Made by a program: the position numbers and the translations under genes. A stretch of DNA of 64,000 nt, taken from positions 620,001 through 684,000 of the forward strand of contig NZ_JAJTTH010000003.1 of NCBI RefSeq assembly GCF_021341665.1, given 5' to 3'. Below are positions 7,940-18,558 of the stretch, in pieces. Under the pieces are notes generated by a model. That model saw only the letters and a program-made list of their open reading frames with translations, had not been told where the DNA came from and made no database searches. Source of the DNA: Pseudomonas sp. Au-Pse12. Lineage in GTDB: Bacteria; Pseudomonadota; Gammaproteobacteria; Pseudomonadales; Pseudomonadaceae. Numbering within the stretch: position 1 is the stretch's first letter; every line of letters starts with the position of its first letter.

Positions 7940-9889
7940 ATGGACCTTCTCAAGACCGCTCCAGCGCGCTTCGTGCTGCTGTTGACCAGCACCTGGCTGG
8001 CGATTTTCCTTCTGACCCGCGGCATCTTGCTGCTCACCCACCTCAATGAAGCCGGTAGCGGCTGGCTCCCCCTGTTCGGGGTCGGGCTGCTCTATGACCT
8101 GGGTTTCCTGGCCTATGCCGCCCTCCCCCTGGGCCTCTGCCTGCTGCTCTGCCCTCCCGCCCTGTGGCGCCGACGCGGATACCTCTGGCTGTTGCAGGGC
8201 CTGTTCAGCCTGAGCCTGTTCGCCATGCTGTTCACCGCCGTGGCGGAATGGTTGTTCTGGGATGAGTTCGGTGTGCGTTTCAACTTCATCGCCGTCGACT
8301 ACCTGGTGTACTCCGACGAAGTCCTCAACAATATTCTCGAATCCTACCCAATCGGCCTGTTCATGGGCCTGCTGGCCCTGGCAACAGTCGTCCTGAGCCT
8401 GGCGCTGCGCAAGCCGCTGAAGGCAGCCCTGGATGCGCCCTTGCCGTCTCTGCGCGGCCGCCTGCTCAGCGGCCTGGGGCTGCTGCTGGTCGCCGGCGCC
8501 AGCCTGCAACTGCTCAGCCAGGACAGTCCACGCGCCCAAGGCGGCAACGCCTATCAGAATGAGCTGGCAAGCAATGGTCCGTATCAGTTCTTTGCCGCCT
8601 TTCGCAACAACGAGCTGGACTACCAACAGTTCTACCGCAGCCTGCCCGTCGACGTGGTGGCCCGCCAGATGCGCGCCGAGCTGAACGAACCCAATGCCCG
8701 CTTCATCGGCAAGGACCCGCTGGATATCCGCCGCGCCATCGACAACCCGGGCACCCCGCGCACGCCCAATATCGTCCTGGTGACCCTGGAGAGCTTCAGC
8801 GCCAAGTACATGGGCAGCAACGGCGACGACCGCAACCTGACCCCGAACCTGGATGCGTTGCGCGCGCAGAGCCTGTACTTCAATAACTTCTACGCCACCG
8901 GCACCCGCACCGACCGCGGCCTGGAAGCCATCACCCTGGCGATCCCGCCAACGCCAGGACGCTCCATCGTCAAGCGCATCGGTCGCGAAAGCGGCTTCGC
9001 CAGCCTTGGCCAGCAGCTGCATGCCGTGGGCTACGACAGCGTGTTCGTCTATGGCGGGCGCGGTTACTTCGACAACATGAACGCCTTCTTCAGCGGCAAC
9101 GGCTACCGCGTGGTGGACCAGAGTAGCGTCGAGGAATCCGACATCCACTTCAAGAACGCCTGGGGCATGGCCGACGAAGACCTCTATAGCCAGACCCTGA
9201 AGCTGGCCGATGCCGACTACGCCCAACAGCGGCCCTTCCTGCTGCAACTGATGACCACCTCCAACCATCGGCCGTACACCTACCCCGATGGCCGGATTGA
9301 CATCAAGTCCGGCAACGGCCGTGACGGCGCGGTGAAATACACCGACTACGCCATCGGCGAGTTCCTCAAGGCCGCGCGGCAAAAGCCCTGGTTCGACAAC
9401 ACGATCTTCGTGTTCGTCGCCGACCACACGGCGGGCAGCGCGGGCAAGGAAGACCTGCCCATCAGCAACTATCAGATTCCACTGTTCATCTATTCGCCCA
9501 AGCTGATTCCCGCGCGGGAAAGCGCACAGCTGGCGAGCCAGATCGACCTGGCGCCGACCCTGCTGGGGCTGTTGAACCTGGACTACGAGTCGACCTTTTT
9601 CGGCCGCAACCTGCTGCTGGACAACCCGCTGCCGCCTCGCGTGCTGGTGGGCAACTACCAGCACCTGGGCCTGTTCGACGGACAGGACCTGGCGATTCTC
9701 AGCCCGCGCCAGGGCCTGCGCCGCCATGACCAGGCGCTGGGCGCCAGCCAGGAATCCCGCGTGCCGGACAGCGACCCGCTGATCCAGCGCGGGATCAGTT
9801 ACTACCAGAGCGCCAGTTATGGCTTCAAGCAGCAGTTGCTGGGCTGGAAGGCACCTCACGCACCGGCGGTGGAACTGAGCCAGCGCTAG
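7940..9889 (+). CDS. LTA-synthase-like membrane sulfatase (phosphoglycerol/phosphoethanolamine transferase family)
   Basis: 649 aa. About five N-terminal TM helices within residues 1-200 are followed by a large periplasmic alkaline-phosphatase-fold domain. The nucleophile region is ATGTRTDRGLEA (residues 319-330); other metal-site landmarks are VTLESFSAKYMG and FVADHTAG. The ATG at 7940 has AAGGAA 9 bases upstream. The family transfers phosphoglycerol or phosphoethanolamine head groups onto envelope glycans; in a Gram-negative cell the acceptor could be periplasmic glucans or LPS. It is divergent from colRS and may share the envelope-stress theme, but no ColR site was proven. Confidence 0.85.
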   Translation: MDLLKTAPARFVLLLTSTWLAIFLLTRGILLLTHLNEAGSGWLPLFGVGLLYDLGFLAYAALPLGLCLLLCPPALWRRRGYLWLLQGLFSLSLFAMLFTAVAEWLFWDEFGVRFNFIAVDYLVYSDEVLNNILESYPIGLFMGLLALATVVLSLALRKPLKAALDAPLPSLRGRLLSGLGLLLVAGASLQLLSQDSPRAQGGNAYQNELASNGPYQFFAAFRNNELDYQQFYRSLPVDVVARQMRAELNEPNARFIGKDPLDIRRAIDNPGTPRTPNIVLVTLESFSAKYMGSNGDDRNLTPNLDALRAQSLYFNNFYATGTRTDRGLEAITLAIPPTPGRSIVKRIGRESGFASLGQQLHAVGYDSVFVYGGRGYFDNMNAFFSGNGYRVVDQSSVEESDIHFKNAWGMADEDLYSQTLKLADADYAQQRPFLLQLMTTSNHRPYTYPDGRIDIKSGNGRDGAVKYTDYAIGEFLKAARQKPWFDNTIFVFVADHTAGSAGKEDLPISNYQIPLFIYSPKLIPARESAQLASQIDLAPTLLGLLNLDYESTFFGRNLLLDNPLPPRVLVGNYQHLGLFDGQDLAILSPRQGLRRHDQALGASQESRVPDSDPLIQRGISYYQSASYGFKQQLLGWKAPHAPAVELSQR

Positions 9890-9895
9890 GTCTTT

Positions 9896-9953
9896 TCGCG
9901 GGCAAGCCCGCTCCTGCATTGAGCTGCGTTTGCAGGAACGGACGTGCCCGCGA
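9896..9953. repeat. REPIN (inverted pair of Pseudomonas REP elements)
   Basis: TCGCGGGCA…CTCCTGC is mirrored by GCAGGA…TGCCCGCGA over about 58 bases, which is the outward-inverted pair of REP sequences common between convergent genes in P. fluorescens genomes. It lies between the sulfatase and groEL. Confidence 0.8.
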
Positions 9954-9980
9954 AGATGCAACCGCCATATCCCAGGCATA

Positions 9981-10016
9981 AAAAAGCCCCGCCGGTGTTC
10001 ACCGGCGGGGCTTTTT
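9981..10016. terminator. Strong bidirectional terminator after groEL
   Basis: A 12-bp GC stem (GCCCCGCCGGTG / CACCGGCGGGGC) is flanked by A5 and T5. On the minus strand it ends the groESL transcript; on the plus strand it can end the sulfatase transcript. Confidence 0.9.
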
Positions 10017-10037
10017 CAGTACAGGGGTAAGGCTGGC

Positions 10038-11693
<1,656 letters not shown>

Positions 11694-11730
11694 TTAAATA
11701 CTGTGTAGTAGCGGGAAAATACGCGGGAAA

Positions 11731-12024
11731 TCAGCCTTCGATAACAGCGAGAATCTCGTTCTCGGCCATTACCAGCAGATCTTCGCCATCGACTTTCACG
11801 GTGTTGCTGCCGGAGTACGGGCCAAACACCACTTTGTCACCCACTTTCACGGCCAGCGCACGTACTTCACCGTTGTCCAGCACGCGGCCGGTGCCTACAG
11901 CGACGATTTCGCCACGGTTAGGTTTTTCAGCGGCCGAACCAGGCAGAACGATACCGCCGGCAGTTTTCGATTCTTCTTCGCTGCGACGGATGACGACGCG
12001 GTCATGCAGAGGACGAAGCTTCAT
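11731..12024 (-). CDS. groES: Co-chaperonin GroES (Hsp10)
   Basis: 97 aa starting [14 protein letters not shown], with the mobile loop region [16 protein letters not shown] that binds GroEL. AGGAGAG lies 7 bases before the ATG. It is the first gene of the groESL operon. Upstream is a heat-shock-like promoter and a leader of about 140 bases that can form several hairpins, so both transcriptional and RNA-level control are possible. Confidence 0.98.
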   Translation of the reverse strand: MKLRPLHDRVVIRRSEEESKTAGGIVLPGSAAEKPNRGEIVAVGTGRVLDNGEVRALAVKVGDKVVFGPYSGSNTVKVDGEDLLVMAENEILAVIEG

Positions 12025-12039
12025 TGTCGATCTCTCCTA

Positions 12040-12160
12040 ATTGTGGTTTTCAGCGGCCGGTGTCGATACCGGCGGGTTAACAAATCCGGCGAGGCCGGTT
12101 GCGGCTCGACAAGCGAGCCGCGGAAGTCTGTCTGGTGTCAGCACCAGAAACCTTGCGGTG
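12040..12160 (-). promoter_or_regulatory. Structured 5' leader of groESL with four potential hairpins
   Basis: On the groES-sense strand the leader contains in order TCTGGTG/CACCAGA, GCGGCTCG/CGAGCCGC, CCGGC/GCCGG and CCGGT/ACCGG hairpins. The last is close to the ribosome-binding site region. This is far more structure than a plain leader needs and could affect RNA stability or temperature response. No ROSE or FourU match is claimed. Confidence 0.5.
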
Positions 12161-12166
12161 ACCGTT

Positions 12167-12194
12167 ACATAAGGGCGCATAAGGTTATTACAAG
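12167..12194 (-). promoter_or_regulatory. groES: Sigma-32-type promoter for groESL
   Basis: On the minus strand a -35 element CTTGTAA (12194-12188) and a -10 element CCCTTATGT (12175-12167) are separated by 12 bases. This agrees well with the heat-shock consensus CTTGAAA-N11-15-CCCCATNT and sits about 140 bases upstream of groES. Confidence 0.75.
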
Positions 12195-12237
12195 GGCTGA
12201 GCGATGAATTTTTTTACATCGCCTGGGCCAAAACGAA

Positions 12238-12259
12238 CACGGCACCCGAAGGTGCCGTG
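12238..12259. terminator. Hairpin after fxsA
   Basis: CACGGCACC-CGAA-GGTGCCGTG is a 9-bp perfect stem 16 bases beyond the fxsA stop. The T tract on the minus strand is short and interrupted. It probably insulates fxsA from the groESL promoter. Confidence 0.65.
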
Positions 12260-12275
12260 CGTTGACGCTAGAAAC

Positions 12276-12752
12276 TCATGAGTCGCGGTGCTCGAACTCG
12301 CCTTCGATGACATTCGGCTCGCGGCCCAACGGTTGTTGTGGTGCAGGGCCACCACGGGCCGCACGCATGTCGTCGGCGAAGGCCCGTTGGTGCAGGGCCT
12401 GCTCCTCGGCACGCTGGCGCATTTTGTTGGCCAGCAGGCGACGACTGATCGGCAGCAGCATCAGCAGGCCGAACACATCGCTGATGAAACCCGGCAGGAT
12501 CAACAGGCCGCCACCCAGGGCCAGCATCAGCCCTTCGAGCATCTGCTGGGCCGGCAACTCGCCGCGATTGAGACTTTCACGGGCACGCAGTGCCGTGGCC
12601 AGACCGGCCACGCGCAACACCAGCACTCCGAGCATCGAACCAAGAATGATCAGCAGCAGCGCCGGGAAAAACCCGATGGCCGCGCTGACCTTGACGAAGA
12701 CGAACAGCTCCAGCACCGGGAACAGTAAAAAGAGCAACAGATAAGGGCGCAT
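12276..12752 (-). CDS. fxsA: FxsA-family membrane protein
   Basis: 158 aa. It begins MRPYLLLFLLFPVLELFVFV and has three to four hydrophobic helices in the first 110 residues and a polar, charged C-terminus. FxsA (cytoplasmic-membrane protein; suppressor of F exclusion of phage T7 when overproduced in E. coli) is of unknown physiological role and commonly lies beside groESL in pseudomonads, as here. AGAGGA is about 9 bases upstream of the chosen ATG; a longer TTG-initiated frame is rejected because it would place a polar stretch before the first TM helix. Confidence 0.88.
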   Translation of the reverse strand: MRPYLLLFLLFPVLELFVFVKVSAAIGFFPALLLIILGSMLGVLVLRVAGLATALRARESLNRGELPAQQMLEGLMLALGGGLLILPGFISDVFGLLMLLPISRRLLANKMRQRAEEQALHQRAFADDMRAARGGPAPQQPLGREPNVIEGEFEHRDS

Positions 12753-12818
12753 CAAATGGTTTCCTCTACGGAAGAATGCCTTCCAGTAGATCGTAAATGA
12801 CGTCGCCAATTCGTGAAT

Positions 12819-13550
12819 TCAAGCACCCGCGACTGGATTTTTCGGCCATTGATCGGCGTGGGCCAGGAAAACCAGGGCTTCGCGTACTTGTGTCGGCGTA
12901 TTGCAAGGCGCCTGGAAGGGCAGCCAGTACAGCGCCTGGCCAATGCGCAGGTGCATGCCTTCGGTGTCGATTCCGGCCAGTTGCGCCGGCACGCTGTTCG
13001 GCAGGCCCGTCAGCTCGACGTAATGGGCAATGGCCTTGGCGTGATCGCTGTTCATGTGTTCCACCATGCTCACTTCGGCCTTGCCGGCGAAAGGGTTGGC
13101 CAGGGTCAGTTGATCAACCCAGTGGATAGCCCCGAAGCCGCCGATGTAGCGATGGCGAACCGGCTTGAGCACCCAGAAGTCAAAATCGTGGGCCTTGTGG
13201 TAGTTCTGCGATTCGGGGAAGTAGCGGTAGTAGCGCTCGGCCGCAGCCTCGATGGCCGCATCGTCCAGAAGCTTCTCGGCTTCGGCCAGGTAGGTCAGGC
13301 GCCCGACCGCCTGCACGTCGTCGGCGTCACGCTCGCCCACCAGCAGCGAACACTTGGGATCCTTTTGCAAATTATGGGTGTGCTGGGCGATGCGGCTGAT
13401 CAGGATCAGAGGCCTTCCCTCGGCGTCCAGGCAATATGGCACCACGGAACCGAAGGGAAACCCGGGCATGGCCTTGGAGTGAGTCGACAGCACCCCGCGA
13501 TATTCCTTGAGCAGCAGTTCTCGTGCATTCTTGGCAGCTTCAACGCTCAC
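12819..13550 (-). CDS. HugZ-family heme-utilization protein / pyridoxamine-oxidase-fold protein
   Basis: 243 aa. The N-terminal split-barrel flavin-reductase/PNPOx-like domain (GFPFGSVVPYCLDAEG…NLQKDPKCSLLVGE) is followed by a DUF2470-type C-terminal domain containing MVEHMNSDHAKAIAHY, as in HugZ-like heme-degrading oxygenases. The start is GTG at 13550, decided by AGGAG with 7-8 bases spacing; the upstream ATG at 13565 overlaps this ribosome-binding site. Likely role: heme or iron handling. Catalytic heme degradation is not proven by sequence alone. Confidence 0.85.
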   Translation of the reverse strand: MSVEAAKNARELLLKEYRGVLSTHSKAMPGFPFGSVVPYCLDAEGRPLILISRIAQHTHNLQKDPKCSLLVGERDADDVQAVGRLTYLAEAEKLLDDAAIEAAAERYYRYFPESQNYHKAHDFDFWVLKPVRHRYIGGFGAIHWVDQLTLANPFAGKAEVSMVEHMNSDHAKAIAHYVELTGLPNSVPAQLAGIDTEGMHLRIGQALYWLPFQAPCNTPTQVREALVFLAHADQWPKNPVAGA

Positions 13551-13716
13551 TTTATGACTCCTCATGTAAAATCCGTCGAAAACGGACGGGCGCCTGGAGC
13601 ATTGTTCCAGCTACGCCGACGGGGCAATTCTCATCTGCAGCCAGGCCAGATCCGGCAGTCGGCCGAGGTTCCCCTACAAAGGACACCCCCTCAAGACCTG
13701 CTAGCGGGACATGCGA

Positions 13717-14475
13717 ATGCAACTCACTGACAAAGTAATCATTATCACCGGCGGTTGCCAAGGTCTGGGCCGTTCCATGGCCGAGTATTTCGCGGCCAGG
13801 GGCGCGCGGCTGGCCTTGGTCGACCTCAACCAGGAAAAACTCGACCAGGCGGTCGCGGCCTGCAAGGCCCTCGGCGTCGAGGCCCGTGCCTATCTGTGCA
13901 ACGTCGCCAATGAAGAACAGGTGAGCCACATGGTGGCCCAGGTGGCCGAGGACTTCGGCGCCATCCACGGCCTGATCAACAATGCCGGGATCCTGCGTGA
14001 CGGCCTGCTGGTCAAGGTCAAGGACGGCGAGATGACCAAGATGAGCCTGGCCCAGTGGCAAGCGGTGATCGACGTCAACCTGACCGGGGTGTTCCTCTGC
14101 ACCCGTGAGGTGGCGGCGAAAATGATCGAGTTGAACAACAGCGGCGCGATCATCAATATTTCTTCGATTTCCCGGGCCGGCAATGTCGGCCAGACCAACT
14201 ATTCCGCGGCCAAGGCCGGGGTCGCGGCGGCCACCGTGACCTGGGCCAAGGAACTGGCGCGCTATGGCATCCGCGTGGCCGGTATTGCCCCGGGCTTTAT
14301 CGAGACCGAGATGACCTTAGGGATGAAGCCCGAGGCCCTGGAGAAGATGACCTCCGGGATTCCGCTCAAGCGCATGGGCAAGCCGCAAGAGATCGCCCAC
14401 TCGGCGGCCTATATCTTCGAGAACGACTACTACACCGGGCGCATCCTGGAAATGGACGGCGGCCTGCGTATCTGA
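13717..14475 (+). CDS. SDR-family oxidoreductase (FabG-like)
   Basis: 252 aa classical short-chain dehydrogenase. It has cofactor motif TGGCQGLG, the Asp of LVDLNQ favouring NAD(H), NNAG, catalytic Ser in ISSISRAG and the YSAAK active site. The C-terminal EMDGGLRI is typical of 3-ketoacyl-ACP reductase-like proteins. ATG 13717 is preferred because GGGA lies 7 bases upstream; an ATG six bases earlier is also possible. The substrate is unknown. It stands alone between hugZ and apbC. Confidence 0.85.
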   Translation: MQLTDKVIIITGGCQGLGRSMAEYFAARGARLALVDLNQEKLDQAVAACKALGVEARAYLCNVANEEQVSHMVAQVAEDFGAIHGLINNAGILRDGLLVKVKDGEMTKMSLAQWQAVIDVNLTGVFLCTREVAAKMIELNNSGAIINISSISRAGNVGQTNYSAAKAGVAAATVTWAKELARYGIRVAGIAPGFIETEMTLGMKPEALEKMTSGIPLKRMGKPQEIAHSAAYIFENDYYTGRILEMDGGLRI

Positions 14476-14490
14476 TCCTGCAATCGCAAC

Positions 14491-14518
14491 GGTAGGAGCC
14501 GGCTTGCCGACTCCTACC
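14491..14518. repeat. REP-derived palindrome between convergent genes
   Basis: GGTAGGAG…CTCCTACC flanks a CCGGCTTGCCGA core, a compact version of the REP palindrome found elsewhere in the window. It probably serves as the transcription end for the SDR gene and apbC. Confidence 0.7.
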
Positions 14519-14538
14519 TGACGCACGCGTCTGGGGTT

Positions 14539-15633
14539 TCAGTCGTCGCTGATGGTGATGTTGGGCATCGCCGGGGCGGCGGCTTCCTGCAGCACAATGC
14601 GCGCCCCCACGTGCCGCGCCAGTTCCTGGTAGACCATGGCGATCTGGCTTTCCGGCTCGGCGATCACCGTCGGCTTGCCACCGTCGGCCTGCTCGCGGAT
14701 CAGCATCGACAGCGGCAGCGAGGCCAGCAACTCGACGTCGTACTGGTTGGCCAGCTTCTCGCCACCGCCTTCACCAAACAGATGCTCGGCATGGCCGCAG
14801 TTGGAGCAGATGTGCACCGCCATGTTCTCCACCACGCCCAGCACCGGGATGTTGACCTTGCGGAACATCTCCACGCCCTTGCGCGCATCCAGCAGCGCCA
14901 GGTCCTGAGGTGTGGTGACGATCACCGCGCCGGCCACCGGGACTTTCTGCGCCAGGGTCAGCTGGATGTCGCCGGTGCCTGGCGGCATGTCGATCACCAG
15001 ATAGTCGAGGTTGCCCCAGTCGGTCTGGGTCACCAGTTGCAGCAAGGCACCGGAGACCATCGGACCGCGCCACACCATCGGCGTGTTGTCATCGGTCAGA
15101 AAGGCCATCGACATGACCTCGACCCCGTGGGACTCGATTGGCACGAACCACTTCTGATCCTTGATCTTCGGCCGGGTGCCTTCGGCGATGCCGAACATGA
15201 TGCCCTGGCTCGGGCCATAGATATCGGCATCGAGAATCCCCACCTTGGCGCCTTCGCGGGCCAGGGCCAGGGCCAGGTTGGCCGCGGTGGTGGACTTGCC
15301 CACGCCGCCCTTGCCGGACGCCACCGCCACCACGTTCTTAACGTTGGCCAGGCCCGGGATCTGCGCCTGGGCCTTGTGCGCGGCGATCACGCTGGTGATT
15401 TCGACCTTGGCCGAGTCGACACCGTCCAGGCCTTCGATGGCCAGTTGCAGCATCTGCGCCCAGCCGCTCTTGAACAGGCCGGCGGCATAACCCAGTTCCA
15501 GGCGGACCGTGACCCGGTCGCCCTGGACGTCGATGTCCCGCACGCAGCCGGCGCTGACCGGGTCCTGGTTCAGGTAAGGGTCGGTGTATTGGCGAAGGAC
15601 GGCTTCCACCGCTGCGCGATTGACGGCGCTCAT
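14539..15633 (-). CDS. apbC: Iron-sulfur cluster carrier protein ApbC (Mrp)
   Basis: 364 aa. An N-terminal MIP18/DUF59 domain (residues 1-90) is followed by a ParA-like P-loop NTPase with deviant Walker A SGKGGVGKST, and by the CSNC motif (HICSNCGHAE) that binds the bridging Fe-S cluster in the dimer. It carries Fe-S clusters to apo-proteins in the cytosol. The start at 15633 has GGAG 6 bases upstream; a start 18 bases earlier lacks one. It is divergent from metG with about 160 bases between them. Confidence 0.93.
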   Translation of the reverse strand: MSAVNRAAVEAVLRQYTDPYLNQDPVSAGCVRDIDVQGDRVTVRLELGYAAGLFKSGWAQMLQLAIEGLDGVDSAKVEITSVIAAHKAQAQIPGLANVKNVVAVASGKGGVGKSTTAANLALALAREGAKVGILDADIYGPSQGIMFGIAEGTRPKIKDQKWFVPIESHGVEVMSMAFLTDDNTPMVWRGPMVSGALLQLVTQTDWGNLDYLVIDMPPGTGDIQLTLAQKVPVAGAVIVTTPQDLALLDARKGVEMFRKVNIPVLGVVENMAVHICSNCGHAEHLFGEGGGEKLANQYDVELLASLPLSMLIREQADGGKPTVIAEPESQIAMVYQELARHVGARIVLQEAAAPAMPNITISDD

Positions 15634-15795
15634 GGGCAACTCCGATATCAAGACAGGAAAATCAGCCGGCTATCCTACGCCGCCGACTCCTTCGTGGCGA
15701 GAAAGCTTGCTGCGCACAATGCACCTGGAAGGGTGAAAAATCCGCGCTGGCGCTTTATAGTGGCCGACCTCCGTTTCATCAAGTAGCCGAGCCCC

Positions 15796-17847
15796 ATGTC
15801 CGAGCCACGCAAGATCCTCGTCACCAGCGCCCTGCCCTATGCCAATGGTTCCATCCACCTTGGCCACATGCTTGAGTACATCCAGACCGACATGTGGGTG
15901 CGCTTCCAGAAGCATCGCGGCAACCAATGCATCTATGTCTGCGCCGACGACGCACACGGCTCGGCGATCATGCTGCGCGCGGAAAAGGAAGGCATCACCC
16001 CGGAGCAACTGATCGCCAACGTCCAGGCTGAACACAGCGCCGACTTTGCCGATTTCCTGGTGGACTTCGACAACTTCCACTCGACCCACGCCGAAGAAAA
16101 CCGTGAGCTGTCGAGTCAGATCTACCTCAAGCTGCGCGACGCCGGGCACATCGCCACGCGCTCCATCACCCAGTATTTCGACCCGGAAAAGAAAATGTTC
16201 CTGGCCGACCGCTTCATCAAGGGCACCTGTCCGAAATGCGGCACTGAGGACCAGTACGGCGACAACTGCGAAAAATGCGGCGCCACCTATGCCCCGACCG
16301 ATCTGAAGGATCCGAAGTCGGCAATCTCCGGCGCCACCCCGGTGCTCAAGGATTCCCAGCACTTCTTCTTCAAGCTGCCGGACTTCCAGCAGATGCTGCA
16401 AGGCTGGACCCGCAGCGGCACCCTGCAGGACGCCGTGGCCAACAAGATCGCCGAGTGGCTGGATGCCGGCCTGCAGCAGTGGGACATCTCCCGCGACGCG
16501 CCGTACTTCGGCTTCGAGATCCCGGACGAGCCGGGCAAGTATTTCTACGTGTGGCTGGACGCGCCGATCGGCTACATGGCCAGTTTCAAGAACCTCTGCG
16601 CACGTCGTCCGGAACTGGACTTCGACGCGTTCTGGGGCAAGGATTCCAGCGCCGAGCTGTACCACTTCATCGGCAAGGACATCGTCAACTTCCACGCCCT
16701 GTTCTGGCCCGCCATGCTTGAAGGCGCCGGCTACCGCAAGCCGAGCGGCATCAACGTCCACGGCTACCTGACGGTCAATGGCCAGAAGATGTCCAAGTCC
16801 CGTGGCACCTTCATCAAGGCCCGCACCTACCTGGAGCACCTGTCGCCGGAATACCTGCGCTACTACTACGCCTCCAAGCTGGGCCGTGGTGTCGACGACC
16901 TGGACCTGAACCTCGAAGACTTCGTGCAGAAGGTCAACTCCGACCTGGTGGGCAAGGTGGTCAACATCGCCAGCCGTTGCGCCGGTTTCATCCACAAAGG
17001 CAACGCCGGGCTGATGGTCGACAGCAATGCCGCCCCCGAGCTGACCGAGGCCTTCCTGGCCGCCGCGCCAAGCATCGCCGACGCCTATGAAGCGCGCGAT
17101 TTTGCCCGTGCCATGCGCGAGATCATGGCCCTGGCCGACCGCGCCAACGCCTGGATCGCCGACAAGGCCCCATGGTCGTTGAACAAGCAGGAAGGCAAGC
17201 AGGCTGAAGTCCAGGCCATCTGCGCCACCGGTATCAACCTGTTCCGCCAACTGGTGATCTTCCTCAAGCCGGTGTTGCCGCTGCTGGCCGCCGACGCCGA
17301 GGCGTTCCTCAACGTGGCGCCGCTGACCTGGAACGACCACCAGCACCTGCTGGCCAACCATCAGCTCAACGAATTCAAGCCGCTGATGACGCGGATCGAC
17401 CCGGTAAAAGTCCAAGCCATGACCGACGCCTCGAAAGAAGACCTGACCGCCAGCCAGACCGACACCGGCGAAGCCGCGCCAGCAGGCAACGGCGAACTGG
17501 CCAAGGATCCGCTGTCGCCGGAAATCGACTTCGACGCCTTCGCCGCCATCGACCTGCGCGTCGCCCTGATCGTCAAGGCCGAGGCCGTGGAAGGTGCCGA
17601 CAAGCTGCTGCGCCTGACCCTGGACATCGGTGATGAACAACGCAACGTGTTCTCCGGGATCAAGAGCGCCTACCCGGACCCGTCCAAGCTCGATGGTCGC
17701 CTGACCATGATGATCGCCAACCTCAAGCCGCGGAAAATGAAGTTCGGCATCTCCGAAGGCATGGTGATGGCCGCCGGCCCAGGCGGTGAAGAAATCTACC
17801 TGCTGAGCCCGGACAGCGGCGCCAAGCCGGGCCAGCGGATCAAGTAA
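15796..17847 (+). CDS. metG: Methionyl-tRNA synthetase
   Basis: 683 aa long-form MetRS. It has class I signature HLGH at residues 21-24, KMSKS beginning at Lys331, a zinc knuckle CPKC…CEKC in the connective domain, and a C-terminal EMAP/tRNA-binding domain (about residues 575-683, starting [13 protein letters not shown]) that dimerises the enzyme. It charges initiator and elongator tRNA-Met. A large antisense reading frame opposite this gene is a codon-usage shadow. Confidence 0.98.
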   Translation: MSEPRKILVTSALPYANGSIHLGHMLEYIQTDMWVRFQKHRGNQCIYVCADDAHGSAIMLRAEKEGITPEQLIANVQAEHSADFADFLVDFDNFHSTHAEENRELSSQIYLKLRDAGHIATRSITQYFDPEKKMFLADRFIKGTCPKCGTEDQYGDNCEKCGATYAPTDLKDPKSAISGATPVLKDSQHFFFKLPDFQQMLQGWTRSGTLQDAVANKIAEWLDAGLQQWDISRDAPYFGFEIPDEPGKYFYVWLDAPIGYMASFKNLCARRPELDFDAFWGKDSSAELYHFIGKDIVNFHALFWPAMLEGAGYRKPSGINVHGYLTVNGQKMSKSRGTFIKARTYLEHLSPEYLRYYYASKLGRGVDDLDLNLEDFVQKVNSDLVGKVVNIASRCAGFIHKGNAGLMVDSNAAPELTEAFLAAAPSIADAYEARDFARAMREIMALADRANAWIADKAPWSLNKQEGKQAEVQAICATGINLFRQLVIFLKPVLPLLAADAEAFLNVAPLTWNDHQHLLANHQLNEFKPLMTRIDPVKVQAMTDASKEDLTASQTDTGEAAPAGNGELAKDPLSPEIDFDAFAAIDLRVALIVKAEAVEGADKLLRLTLDIGDEQRNVFSGIKSAYPDPSKLDGRLTMMIANLKPRKMKFGISEGMVMAAGPGGEEIYLLSPDSGAKPGQRIK

Positions 17848-17865
17848 GGCTGCTGGCTGGACCCC

Positions 17866-17899
17866 ATCCCCCCGTTGCGCCCCCGCGCAACGGGGGGAT
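17866..17899 (+). terminator. Hairpin after metG
   Basis: ATCCCCCCGTTGCGC / GCGCAACGGGGGGAT is a 15-bp perfect stem with a CCCC loop, 18 bases after the metG stop. The T tract is weak, but the stem is very stable. It separates metG from the rnf operon. Confidence 0.8.
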
Positions 17900-17976
17900 T
17901 TGCATATCTGGCGGACCTGCGCCCGCGCCGGAGTTTGCCTACTCTTGAGGAACAGCCTGCCCGTATCGGCCCGACC

Positions 17977-18558
17977 ATGACCCACTTCTTCCTCGCCCTT
18001 GTCAGCACCGCCCTGATCAACAACTTCGTGTTGCAGTGGCCGCTGGGTGTCGATCCACTGCTGCAGGCTCCGATCGGCAGTACTCGGCAGCGGGTCCACG
18101 CGCTGGGCCTGGCCACCACGGTCTTGATGCTGGTCAGCGGTGTGCTTGGCCATGTCCTCTATCGTGGCGTGCTGCTGCCTTTGGGGCTGGAATCCCTGCA
18201 GTTGTTTGTCTGGCTGCCCCTGAGCGTGCTGCTGATCAAACCGCTGTTGCAGCAGCTGTCCCGGGCCTTGCCCAGTGTTCCGTTCGACGGCCTCTGGCCC
18301 TTGCTGCTGGGCAATGCCGGCGTGCTCGGCGTGCTGCTGATTGCTACCGGGGAAAACCTCGGGCTCGTAACCCTCAGCGCCATGAGCCTGGGCGCGGGGC
18401 TGGGTTTCTGGCTGGTACTGAGCCTGTTCAGTGACCTGCGCCAGCGTATTTCCACCAACGATATTCCCCTGCCCTGGCGCGGCCTGCCGATCGACCTGAT
18501 CAGTGCCGGCCTGATGGCAGTGGCGTTTTTCGGCTTCAACGGACTGATCAAAACATGA
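17977..18558 (+). CDS. rsxA: Electron transport complex subunit RsxA/RnfA
   Basis: 193 aa, the usual RnfA length, all membrane, with about six TM helices and the family start [20 protein letters not shown]. In complete Rnf complexes RnfA and RnfE form the symmetric membrane core carrying a [2Fe-2S] cluster. First gene of a coupled operon A-B-D-G-E; its stop overlaps the rnfB start (ATGA). Confidence 0.9.
   Translation: MTHFFLALVSTALINNFVLQWPLGVDPLLQAPIGSTRQRVHALGLATTVLMLVSGVLGHVLYRGVLLPLGLESLQLFVWLPLSVLLIKPLLQQLSRALPSVPFDGLWPLLLGNAGVLGVLLIATGENLGLVTLSAMSLGAGLGFWLVLSLFSDLRQRISTNDIPLPWRGLPIDLISAGLMAVAFFGFNGLIKT

Noticed and set aside
7901..9979. Open frame of about 690 codons on the minus strand opposite the LTA-synthase-like gene
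   Set aside because: Antisense shadow; no initiation signal, and composition of Gln/His/Val repeats typical of antisense GC-rich frames.
15670..18153. Long open frame of about 827 codons on the minus strand opposite metG and rsxA
   Set aside because: It is a mirror of the high-GC codon usage of metG; it lacks a ribosome-binding site, has low-complexity Gly/Val/His-rich sequence and overlaps two certain genes.
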